From contig JACPPD010000004.1 of NCBI GenBank assembly GCA_016191145.1, positions 62,001 to 126,000 on the forward strand: a stretch of 64,000 bases of DNA. Direction: 5' to 3'. Source of the stretch: Ignavibacteria bacterium (GTDB taxonomy: Bacteria; Bacteroidota; Ignavibacteria; Kapaibacteriales; Kapaibacteriaceae). Positions within the stretch are counted from its first letter, which is position 1. Each line of letters begins with the position of its first letter. The notes beneath the pieces are model-generated. The model was not told the origin of the DNA. It did no database searches and worked only from the letters and a program-made list of their open reading frames with translations. Below are positions 9,194 through 15,981 of the stretch, in pieces. A program made the position numbers and the translations under genes.

Positions 9194-9766
9194 CTAATCC
9201 TTTGGCGGCAACGGCAGGGAGCCCGGAACTCCCATTAAGGGAAAGTCTTTTCGAAGTGGGTAGAGGGGCGCACCATCTTTATCCATAAAATCTTCGGGCA
9301 TATAGAATCTTCGCAGGTCGGGATGTCCGTCAAAGATGATGCCGTACATATCGTACGTTTCCCGTTCGTACCAGTTTGCACTTTCCCATACTTCGACTGC
9401 AGTAGGTATATGCGGATTATCGTCGCGCACCACAGTCTTCACGCGCAAACGTGCGGCGTGTTTTGTTGAAGCTAAAAAGTAAACAACTTCAAATCTGTTG
9501 GGAGATGTATTCCAGTCTATTGCAGTAACATCTACAAGCAGATCAAACTGCGATGCATCATCATCGCGGAGTTTCCTTAGCACGTCGATAATTGTATCCT
9601 TATCGACAATGAACGTCGCATCACCATGGTGCTCTACCGATGCAGCCTGTGGTGAAACATTTTTTACAACAGATAGTGCTTTATCGAAGCTGAATCCTAT
9701 TTCCAAGAGTACCTCTAACGATTTGAAGCCTGTGGCTGGGGTTTCCGTCTGCGCTTGCGTGCCCAT
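9194..9766 (-). CDS. nuoC: NADH-quinone oxidoreductase subunit C
   Basis: 190 residues with the complex I 30-kDa subunit signature YERETYDMYGIIFDGHPDLRR (split as YERETYDMYG and IIFDGHPDLRR) and the upstream FDLLVDVTAIDW strand. It belongs to the peripheral arm of NADH dehydrogenase. No other nuo gene is near, which is unusual. The listed ATG overlaps the upstream hydroxylase gene by 52 bp. An alternative TTG start at 9706 lies just after that gene's stop and is preceded by AGAGG, giving a 170-residue protein that still contains the whole conserved domain; I think the TTG start is at least as likely. Confidence 0.88.
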   Translation of the reverse strand: MGTQAQTETPATGFKSLEVLLEIGFSFDKALSVVKNVSPQAASVEHHGDATFIVDKDTIIDVLRKLRDDDASQFDLLVDVTAIDWNTSPNRFEVVYFLASTKHAARLRVKTVVRDDNPHIPTAVEVWESANWYERETYDMYGIIFDGHPDLRRFYMPEDFMDKDGAPLYPLRKDFPLMGVPGSLPLPPKD

Positions 9767-10368
9767 TCGGGCACAGTATTAAAAACGTAATCCCAAAGCG
9801 GATTACTAACGCCGTATGCAGTATGCTCGTCTACAAAGTGGTGCTTCATGTGATATTCTTTTACGAACCGCGCAACCCTATTCGTCATGGGGAAATGGTG
9901 CGTAGCGTAATGGATACTATCGTACGCTACATATCCAAACACAAATCCTGCAAACATTGCGAAATGGAAATCTCCCAGCGTATACCTAAACAGAAAATAA
10001 AACAGAACTGCAAGCGGCACGCTCACAAGCAGTGGCATAACCAGGCGTGTGGAATCTCTGGGGTAATCGTGATGGATGCCATGCACTAAAAAATGCAATT
10101 TCTTACCGGTCTCGGTTTTGGGTTCCTTATGAAATGCCCACCGATGAATGGTATACTCCGTTAGTGTCCAGAACAAGACGCCAACCACAAACATTCCAGC
10201 AAAGGCAAACCATCCTGTAGCGACAACGGCCAGATAGGCAACCCACACCACAACGGGGAGATAAACTACAATCGGCGTTGCGGGATGAATGTGTGAGAAG
10301 TATTCAAGAATCGGATTCCTGAACAGCGGGATCGTCTCGTCCCTGTTGGACACAAACTTGGCGTCCAT
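9715..10368 (-). CDS. Fatty acid hydroxylase / sterol desaturase family membrane protein
   Basis: Four hydrophobic segments and the di-iron histidine motifs of the family: HRWAFH, HFLVHGIHHDYP, HYATHH and EYHMKHH. The spacing resembles the Scs7/FA2H fatty acid 2-hydroxylase branch, which acts on lipid acyl chains in the membrane using O2. I chose the start at 10368 (MDAKFVSN) because the longer frame to 10422 only adds a short segment that runs toward the 7-bp repeat array. The stop lies inside or just before nuoC depending on the nuoC start. A 7-bp repeat array begins 53 bp upstream of this start, in the promoter region. Confidence 0.82.
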   Translation of the reverse strand: MDAKFVSNRDETIPLFRNPILEYFSHIHPATPIVVYLPVVVWVAYLAVVATGWFAFAGMFVVGVLFWTLTEYTIHRWAFHKEPKTETGKKLHFLVHGIHHDYPRDSTRLVMPLLVSVPLAVLFYFLFRYTLGDFHFAMFAGFVFGYVAYDSIHYATHHFPMTNRVARFVKEYHMKHHFVDEHTAYGVSNPLWDYVFNTVPEWARKRRRKPQPQASNR

Positions 10369-10420
10369 GGGTGTTTTCCTTGAAAAAAGCAGGGGGCAAA
10401 ATACGAATATCCATAGTGGC

Positions 10421-10724
10421 AAGTTCAGGGTTCAAAGTTCAGGGTTCAAGGTTCAGGGTTCAAAGTTCAGGGTTCAAGGTTCAGGGTTCCAAGTTCAGGG
10501 TTCAAAGTTCAGGGTTCCAAGTTCAGGGTTCAAAGTTCAGGGTTCCAGGTTCAGGGTTCAAGGTTCAGGGTTCCAAGTTCAGGGTTCCAAGTTCAGGGTT
10601 CCAAGTTCAGGGTTCAAAGTTCAGGGTTCCAAGTTCAGGGTTCCAAGTTCAGGGTTCCAGGTTCAGGGTTCAAGGTTCAGGGTTCCAAGTTCAGGGTTCC
10701 AAGTTCAGGGTTCAAGGTTCCAAG
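10421..10724 (+). repeat. Heptad tandem array 1 (RGTTCMR units), forward orientation
   Basis: About 43 uninterrupted 7-bp units alternating between GGTTCAG/AGTTCAG and GGTTCAA/GGTTCCA, so 14 bp is also a period. No unit breaks phase. All three forward frames stay open and encode permutations of the same seven-residue pattern, whereas the complementary strand is full of TGA stops. It lies directly upstream of the hydroxylase gene. I do not regard the long open frames over it as genes. Confidence 0.97.
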
Positions 10725-10972
10725 GGAGTGCCACGTGCCACAGTACAGCCGTGTGGTCCGCAATGCGGGGATCGGGGGAATGCAAACAGCCTACAAATGA
10801 TAAATGAAATGACATGCCAGGACCGTGCACCCACACATGGAATACCACGAACCTGGATGGTTGAACCGTAGACACACGGCTCATGATAACGGACTATTGC
10901 TGCCATAACAGGAAGATCGCGGATAAACAACTATGGCAGGAAGATCGCGGATAAACAACTATGGCGCAACTC
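10725..10972. other. Non-coding spacer with GTGCCAC heptads, part of a larger degenerate direct repeat
   Basis: No convincing gene. It holds two GTGCCAC heptads (10728-10741), the 13-mer GCCGTGTGGTCCG (10748-10760) that recurs at 12727-12739, and a segment ending CACGGCTCATGATAAC whose counterpart near 12853 reads CACGGCTCCTGATAAC. It therefore appears to be the diverged outer part of the repeat whose best-kept core is at 10973-11082 and 12923-13032. Confidence 0.7.
10910..10965. repeat. Perfect 28-bp tandem duplication
   Basis: Two identical adjacent 28-bp units (10910-10937 and 10938-10965) beginning AGGAAGATCGCGG and ending ACTATGGC. It has no counterpart in the second copy of the surrounding repeat, so it is probably a recent slip duplication. 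Confidence 0.95.
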
Positions 10973-11082
10973 AACAAATACTTACCAGCAATTTGAGGCT
11001 CTCCATACTCGTGATACTGCCGACAGCCATGTTATAGGGGTTTAGATGAGTATAAATAAATATATTTAATATTAAATCCTTG
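10973..11082. repeat. 110-bp direct repeat, copy 1
   Basis: Collinear without gaps with 12923-13032 at an offset of exactly 1950 bp, with about 10 differences. It contains an invariant block starting CTCCATACTCGTGATACTGC and an AT-rich palindromic stretch ATTTAATATTAAAT, and it abuts a heptad array. On the minus strand both copies start a short open frame MAVGSITSME. Confidence 0.95.
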
Positions 11083-11284
11083 AACTTGGAACCCTGAACC
11101 ATGAACCATGAACCATGAACCCTGAACCATGAACCCTGAACTTTGAACCCTGAACCTGGAACCTTGAACTTTGAACCCTGAACTTGGAACCATGAACTTT
11201 GAACCCTGAACTTTGAACTTGGAACCTTGAACTTTGAACCTGGAACCCTGAACCCTGAACCTGGAACCCTGAACCCTGAACCTG
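11079..11284 (-). repeat. Heptad tandem array 2, reverse orientation
   Basis: About 29 units of the same 7-bp family as array 1, but on the minus strand (TGAACCC, TGAACTT, TGGAACC on the plus strand). It starts 18 bp beyond the stop codon of the T9SS propeller gene. The join contains GCCACTTCGTGGC, a small hairpin that includes the GTGCCAC heptad read on the minus strand. Confidence 0.97.
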
Positions 11285-11302
11285 CCACTTCGTGGCACCC
11301 CC

Positions 11303-12649
11303 TCATCTGACAACGAGCGGTGAGGAAAACAACAGCTGCTGACTGCGCGTTAGGCGCAGGAAGTACGACCCCACAGCAAGCTTTGGAGTTGGGTTTACCG
11401 AGCACGTGTTATTGATAATGCTGGTAGAACCGGTTGACATGACTTGGCCGGTTGTCAATGTAATTTCAAAGCGCACAGGGCCATCCGGGGCAACTGTATG
11501 AATCGTTACCGTGCCGTCAGTTGGGTTAGGAAAGATCGTGCTCGAGCTTTCAGGCTCCGACTCTTCGACAGATACGGTTTCCAGGTTGAACCGGCTGACA
11601 GCAATTCTCCCTCCAATACCGTTGAAGTTGTATCTAAAATCCGAGCTAAAGTTTGCCCCCATCCAGGCGAAGCACATCTGGGGTTCCCTTTGCCATGAAG
11701 GCAACCATTCTATGTCGCAGGCATCCGACATGCCGCTCCGCATCACCAATAGGCCAGTGGCATTCGGTGTGAAGGTCACGGCATATCCACCATTTTGGCT
11801 TCCAGAATACTGCTTTCTGAGAACGATTTGCTGTAGTTGTCTATCGTAAACATAGACCGAGCCGTTGGTGACCGGAGTGTCGTCCACTAGTCTGCTTACC
11901 GCCACATACCGCCCGTCGTCGGAGATGGCCATGGCAGCGATGAATTCCTCGCCGGAGCCGCCGTAGAATTTATCCAGGGGCTCGCCCGTTTCGGCGTCGA
12001 GCAGGAGACCGTAGTCATTCGAAGGTGAGGGCACTAACCGGTGAACCAGGATCAGGCGGTCGTCGGGAGTCATTTTCGGATAGGCAAAATTCCATGACAT
12101 ATCTGTCCGCCACAGCGTATCACCAGTTGCCACATCGTACATGACGCCCTCATGAGCATCAAACAGGCGCTTGCCATCGGACGTCAGTAGGACTGCCGGC
12201 CAAGGCTCGGAATTGCCTGTGAACTCCCTGATTACTTCCAGCTCCGGCCACCGCCATACCTTGATGAGCCCTGCCTCGGCGGTGGCAAAGACGTTGGCGT
12301 TGCGGGCAAAGGTCATGTATTGGGCATCACCATAATGCCCACTGCGCACGTTTCGGATTTCCACTCCTGTTTCGACATCATACTCAACCAGATACTTATC
12401 CTGCGGCTCTTCTCTGCGTACGGTGGCTACAATGAATCCTCTCGGATTGCCGCCCATGGCACTAGCCGTGAAGTCTACCCATGGTGTTTGCGTAGTAAGT
12501 TTCGTCCACAGTGTATCCACGCGCGGCGTCAGGTCCTGGGCACTGAGCACCGGTCCAACTGCAGGGTTCCCGAGAATGAACAACGCAGGATCAGCAAAAC
12601 TCAGGAGAGACACCACGGCAATGCCGAAAAAAAGCCTCTCGTATATCAT
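11303..12649 (-). CDS. Secreted beta-propeller-like protein with T9SS type A sorting domain
   Basis: 448 residues from the chosen start MIYERLFFGIAVVSLLSF, which gives a signal peptide at once; the open frame extends upstream to 12814 but only through repeat sequence. The centre holds WD40/quinoprotein-like repeats (GLIKVWRWPELEVIREF, GVMYDVATGDTLWR, GLLLDAETGEPL). The C-terminal ~80 residues are a clear T9SS sorting domain (STIFPNPTDGTVTIH, LAVGSYFLRL). It is likely secreted and anchored at the surface. The gene lies between two copies of a 110-bp direct repeat and directly upstream of heptad array 2. It may be a distant relative of the WD40/T9SS protein at 2997-5030. Function unknown. Confidence 0.82.
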   Translation of the reverse strand: MIYERLFFGIAVVSLLSFADPALFILGNPAVGPVLSAQDLTPRVDTLWTKLTTQTPWVDFTASAMGGNPRGFIVATVRREEPQDKYLVEYDVETGVEIRNVRSGHYGDAQYMTFARNANVFATAEAGLIKVWRWPELEVIREFTGNSEPWPAVLLTSDGKRLFDAHEGVMYDVATGDTLWRTDMSWNFAYPKMTPDDRLILVHRLVPSPSNDYGLLLDAETGEPLDKFYGGSGEEFIAAMAISDDGRYVAVSRLVDDTPVTNGSVYVYDRQLQQIVLRKQYSGSQNGGYAVTFTPNATGLLVMRSGMSDACDIEWLPSWQREPQMCFAWMGANFSSDFRYNFNGIGGRIAVSRFNLETVSVEESEPESSSTIFPNPTDGTVTIHTVAPDGPVRFEITLTTGQVMSTGSTSIINNTCSVNPTPKLAVGSYFLRLTRSQQLLFSSPLVVR

Positions 12650-12689
12650 GCGCCGCAGCGCGGCGCATCTTCGTGGCATGTGAACCTTC

Positions 12690-12922
12690 GGTGTGCCGCG
12701 TGCCAGGTGCCACGTGCCACGGGAGTGCCGTGTGGTCCGGAACAGGCCTAAACAGAGGACCTGCATACAACCTCCAGAAAATAAATTAAATGATGAACCA
12801 GGATGTGGAACCACCTACGCGGCTCCGATGCTGGATCTTAGAACCATGCATGCACGGCTCCTGATAACTCATTGAGGTTACCATGCAGGGAATATAGAAA
12901 CAAAAATTACTCGACGTACCTC
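12690..12922. other. Non-coding spacer with GTGCCAN heptads, diverged direct-repeat flank
   Basis: It holds a run of 7-bp units GTGCCGC-GTGCCAG-GTGCCAC-GTGCCAC (about 12693-12720) followed by GGGAGTGCC, then the 13-mer GCCGTGTGGTCCG shared with 10748-10760 and CACGGCTCCTGATAAC shared with the first spacer. No gene is supported. It is the upstream region of the T9SS propeller gene. Confidence 0.7.
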
Positions 12923-13032
12923 TACAAATACTCAACAGCTCTTTGAAGCCCTCCATACTCGTGATACTGCCGACAGCCATGTTATGGGGGTTTAAAGGAG
13001 TATAAATAAATATATTTAATATTAAATTCTTG
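12923..13032. repeat. 110-bp direct repeat, copy 2
   Basis: Matches 10973-11082 at about 91% identity with no gaps. As in copy 1, it passes straight into a reverse-orientation heptad array. The minus-strand open frame MAVGSITSMEGFKELLSIC here continues to 64 codons (to 12786), but its extension is not shared with copy 1, so I do not call it a gene. Confidence 0.95.
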
Positions 13033-13221
13033 AACTTTGAACTTTGAACTTTGAACCTTGAACTTTGAACCTTGAACTTTGAACCTTGAACTTTGAACCT
13101 TGAACCCTGAACTTTGAACCTTGAACTTTGAACCCTGAACCTTGAACTTTGAACTTTGAACCCTGAACCCTGAACCTTGAACTTTGAACTTTGAACCTTG
13201 AACCCTGAACCCTGAACCCTT
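13029..13221 (-). repeat. Heptad tandem array 3, reverse orientation
   Basis: About 27 units, mostly TGAACTT and TGAACCT/TGAACCC on the plus strand. It is less mixed in unit type than arrays 1 and 2. It begins 2 bp past the stop codon of the SET-domain gene, so that gene's 3' untranslated region is the array itself. Confidence 0.97.
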
Positions 13222-13222
13222 C

Positions 13223-13726
13223 TTAGTCAAACCCCAGCGCCCGATGCATCTCTTCGCCATAGTCGGCAAGGATTTCATCGCCTCGCCTGATGGTGCGCGT
13301 GGCAGTGAGCCAGATTCTGTCGTCGAAGTCGATGAGGTACTCAACGTTGGGTTGTTTTCGGGAGCCGTGGTAGTCGCAGGCATAGCGGCCGAGGCCTGAC
13401 GTGGTTTTCCGGGCATCGAGGACGTGCTTTTCATCGAGCTGTATTCCGTAAGAGCCCATCGCTTCGTGGTGATACCGACGGTCGTATTCATCAACAGTCA
13501 GCCGTTCGCCTTTGTACTCTACAACCTTGTCGCCCTTTTTAAAGGTCTTTAAGGCAAACAGACCCAGACCTGCCTTGGGTATGCCGCTTTTCTTTACCTC
13601 CACACTGAATGCAATGCGGGTATGCTGACCGCAATATGGATGGGTAATTGTAGTTTTTCTTTTGCATCTGCCGTTTGATCCGCTAAAGGCACAGCGGCGC
13701 GTTACGCGCATCGAGTGTCTGCTCAT
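13223..13726 (-). CDS. SET-domain protein (putative lysine methyltransferase)
   Basis: 167 residues. A short N-terminal region with four Cys/His residues (CAFSGSNGRCKRK, HPYCGQH) may bind zinc. The SET domain follows: KAGLGLFALKTFKKGDKVVEY, YGIQLDEKHVLDAR, then GRYACDYHGSRKQPNVEY in the place of the usual RxxNHxxxPN pseudoknot, and RTIRRGDEILADYGEE, which keeps the catalytic-region Tyr. The Asn-His pair of the pseudoknot is replaced, though PN is kept. Bacterial SET proteins methylate lysines on varied targets; the target here is unknown. Heptad array 3 begins 2 bp after the stop, and the TonB receptor gene ends 15 bp upstream of the start on the same strand. Confidence 0.85.
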   Translation of the reverse strand: MSRHSMRVTRRCAFSGSNGRCKRKTTITHPYCGQHTRIAFSVEVKKSGIPKAGLGLFALKTFKKGDKVVEYKGERLTVDEYDRRYHHEAMGSYGIQLDEKHVLDARKTTSGLGRYACDYHGSRKQPNVEYLIDFDDRIWLTATRTIRRGDEILADYGEEMHRALGFD

Positions 13727-13741
13727 GGATCGCGAAGTTAA

Positions 13742-15841
13742 CTAGTCGCCCAGGGCAAGTTCGAACATGACGGTGAAATTTATTCCGGCCTGAGCAAACA
13801 ATGTGGGCACAAGAGTGCCATTATAGAACGCTGTTGCGCCGTTGGTCACATATTCCTTATTCAAAATGTTGTTGACGAGTACGCCGATGGAATGACGATG
13901 CCCAAACGTCCATTTAGCGCGAGCATTCAACGTTATAAATGCATCTAATTGCAAATCTTGCCTGTTAGTGAGCTCCAAAAATGATTGTCCCACATATCGT
14001 GTATTTGCTTCGAGCTCGAGCTTCTCGTATGGCAGAAAGGTAACACCTGCAAATGCAATGATCTTCGGCGTCAGAACGGGAGTGACGCTGGTATATGTTG
14101 TGTCTGCCCCGATGTTCTCTGGTGAATATTCCGAAATGGTTGCATTCATGAATGTGCCTGAGACACTGATGTTAATGCGTTCACTAAGATGTATGCGTGC
14201 TTCGATCTCAGCTCCAATCCTCCTGCTTGACGGCATGTTTTTCCGTAACTGAACAAATTGTTGGTCGATGTATTGGCCAATAGGAGCAATTTCATCGGTA
14301 AACGACATATAAAAAAAGTTAATATCTGCATCAAATATTTCGTCGGCGTATCGAATGCCCCCTTCAAGATCTGCAACGTACTCGGGTCTTACTGTGTTCG
14401 GTTTCAACAGCACATTCACATTTGCATCGCTGATCTGAGTTGAACCCAGCAGGTCGAAACGTGTGGGCTCGCGTCCTGTTAAACCATAGGAAGCGAAGAG
14501 CCTGACGTTGTTCGACGCCTCGTATGTGACTCCGAATTTGGGATTGAAAAAGAACCAATTGTGCTGCGGTACTTCGGGTTTTGATGAAAGGGGCGTAACA
14601 TCCGGGTAAAAATTCATCGCTACTGAACGTAGCTGTACGTCGCCGAACAGACTTATCCGACCGGCATTCCACTGCCCCTTGAGAAAACCGCTGACTTCGT
14701 TCTTCTGCGTTCTGTCGTCGTAATACGGTCGCGCAATTTCCGGTGAAACGGTTTCCCAATTGCGACGCTTGAACATATAGGCGTGCAACCCGGCAGTGAT
14801 ATCTAAACTGTCTACAACATCAATTACATTGACTGAAAGAATTGTGCCGAGGTGCTGGTTGGACAGTGGGTAATTGATTTGCGTTAGAACACCGGCGGTG
14901 TCGCGAAACCCTGAAAAAAAATCACCTCCGGCGCCGCCGTAATATATCTGAACATTGCTTACAGCCTTAGCACTTATTGAATGATTCCACTGCACCTGAA
15001 AAACGTACTGACCAAAATTGTCGTTATCGGACGAATCATTGATGTTTGTCCTCCTGTCGGCATCGTAAATAGGTTTAGGAACTGCGAAATACCCCAACTG
15101 GTTCGCAGTGCGCCCCGCAACGGCACTGAACTTAATGATGTCATCGGAACTGTACCAGGCAGTTCCTATGGATGCCGACCACGACGAAGATGCTGTGCTA
15201 TAGCGATACCCGTCTGTTGAAAATGTGCTGAACCGAGCATAGCTTGAGAAGTTGCCGGGCAGCCTTCCGGTAGACACTTCGGCGCTGCCCCTTCGAAGAT
15301 TGAACGATCCACCCGTTAGTTGAATTCGCGTCGAAGGTCTTAGGCCATTCAGGTCTGCGCTTTCAATATTCACCGATCCGCCAATGGATGCAGTACCGTT
15401 TGAACTTGTTCCTACTCCGCGCTGCACCTGCACAGAATGAACACCGTTCATCAGGTCGGTAAGGTTGGAGAAGAACACTCCCTGATCAATCATGTCGTTC
15501 AGCGGAACTCCATTCCACGTGACGTTTATCCTCGTCTGATCAATCCCTCTCAAACGGAACGATCCGTAGTTGGAAAAGTTAGTTCCGGACTCAGAGTATG
15601 CAACGACGGAAGGCGACACTTGCTCGATGATGTATTCAGCATCTTGCCCGGACATAATGTTGCGCACGGCAACACTATCGACTGTGCTGTTCGTGAAGGG
15701 AGCGTCTTTCCCTGCCCTCACGGCCTGCACAACGATGCCTTCCTTCAGAATCGTTCGTATTGTGGTATCGGGTGATTGAGCGTGCAGAAATTGAAAGCTG
15801 CACGTAATTGCGATCGCAGTGATCGAAGCATATTTTTTCAT
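13742..15841 (-). CDS. TonB-dependent outer membrane receptor, probable thiamin/TPP transporter
   Basis: 699 residues from the chosen ATG at 15841, which starts the signal peptide MKKYASITAIAITCSFQFLH. The open frame extends to 16075 but those codons overlie the riboswitch. A plug domain follows (GSFRLRGIDQTRINVTWNGV, GTASIGGSVNIESA), then a 22-strand type beta-barrel ending in a hydrophobic/aromatic strand. A TPP aptamer ends 3 nt before the start codon, so the receptor should be made when thiamin pyrophosphate is low. From that I infer import of thiamin or its phosphates with TonB-ExbBD energy. No other thiamin gene is in the window. Confidence 0.9.
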   Translation of the reverse strand: MKKYASITAIAITCSFQFLHAQSPDTTIRTILKEGIVVQAVRAGKDAPFTNSTVDSVAVRNIMSGQDAEYIIEQVSPSVVAYSESGTNFSNYGSFRLRGIDQTRINVTWNGVPLNDMIDQGVFFSNLTDLMNGVHSVQVQRGVGTSSNGTASIGGSVNIESADLNGLRPSTRIQLTGGSFNLRRGSAEVSTGRLPGNFSSYARFSTFSTDGYRYSTASSSWSASIGTAWYSSDDIIKFSAVAGRTANQLGYFAVPKPIYDADRRTNINDSSDNDNFGQYVFQVQWNHSISAKAVSNVQIYYGGAGGDFFSGFRDTAGVLTQINYPLSNQHLGTILSVNVIDVVDSLDITAGLHAYMFKRRNWETVSPEIARPYYDDRTQKNEVSGFLKGQWNAGRISLFGDVQLRSVAMNFYPDVTPLSSKPEVPQHNWFFFNPKFGVTYEASNNVRLFASYGLTGREPTRFDLLGSTQISDANVNVLLKPNTVRPEYVADLEGGIRYADEIFDADINFFYMSFTDEIAPIGQYIDQQFVQLRKNMPSSRRIGAEIEARIHLSERINISVSGTFMNATISEYSPENIGADTTYTSVTPVLTPKIIAFAGVTFLPYEKLELEANTRYVGQSFLELTNRQDLQLDAFITLNARAKWTFGHRHSIGVLVNNILNKEYVTNGATAFYNGTLVPTLFAQAGINFTVMFELALGD

Positions 15842-15844
15842 CGG

Positions 15845-15925
15845 TCGTTTTCCTTCGCCGGCATTATCCGGTGCAGGTTCAAAGAGTGTGTTCTCAGCCA
15901 TCGTATCCGACAGCACCTCTAACGA
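15845..15925 (-). promoter_or_regulatory. TPP riboswitch (THI element) controlling the TonB receptor
   Basis: Read on the minus strand, the conserved blocks appear in order: AGAGGTGC, GGCTGAGA, ACCTGCACCGGATAATGCC and GGCGAAGGAA. The ends pair as P1 (TCGTT with AACGA). This matches the TPP aptamer consensus closely, including CUGAGA and GGAUAAUGCC. The only ribosome binding site, AAGGAA, lies within the conserved 3' segment and sits 8 nt before the ATG. Ligand binding should therefore mask the site directly, giving translational shut-off without a separate expression platform. Confidence 0.95.
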
Positions 15926-15931
15926 AGCGCG

Positions 15932-15939
15932 CAAAGATA
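15932..15939 (-). promoter_or_regulatory. Promoter -7 box for riboswitch/TonB receptor
   Basis: TATCTTTG on the minus strand fits the Bacteroidota -7 consensus TAnnTTTG. It ends 6 nt before the first base of riboswitch P1, so the transcript would begin at the aptamer itself. No clear -33 TTG element is seen. Confidence 0.7.
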
Positions 15940-15945
15940 CACACG

Positions 15946-15953
15946 TATCTTTG
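15946..15953 (+). promoter_or_regulatory. Promoter -7 box for murA
   Basis: TATCTTTG on the plus strand, followed by TTCTCT as at rpsA. It forms a back-to-back pair with the receptor promoter, and the two boxes are the arms of one inverted repeat with only 6 bp between. The leader to the murA start at 15982 would be about 22 nt. Confidence 0.65.
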
Positions 15954-15981
15954 TTCTCTATTATCAGATTGGAATTTGCCG

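Noticed and set aside
10289-10871. Two long open frames over heptad array 1
   Set aside because: They are open only because the 7-bp repeat has no stop on this strand in any frame. All frames give the same repeated peptide and there is no conserved domain or start signal.
10971-11405. Minus-strand open frames through heptad array 2
   Set aside because: Same cause as above; they read from the end of the T9SS gene into the array.
10421-13221. CRISPR array
   Set aside because: Units are 7 bp and contiguous with no unique spacers, and no cas gene is present.
12982-13494. Minus-strand open frame joining part of the SET gene and array 3
   Set aside because: It is out of frame with the SET domain and made up largely of repeat peptide.
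13742-15841. Cobalamin receptor (BtuB) as identity for the TonB protein
   Set aside because: The regulator is a TPP aptamer, not a cobalamin one, and the sequence alone does not indicate B12.
15871-15981. N-terminal extension of murA
   Set aside because: It overlaps the riboswitch and both promoter boxes, and MurA proteins begin at the MDKFVVEG position.
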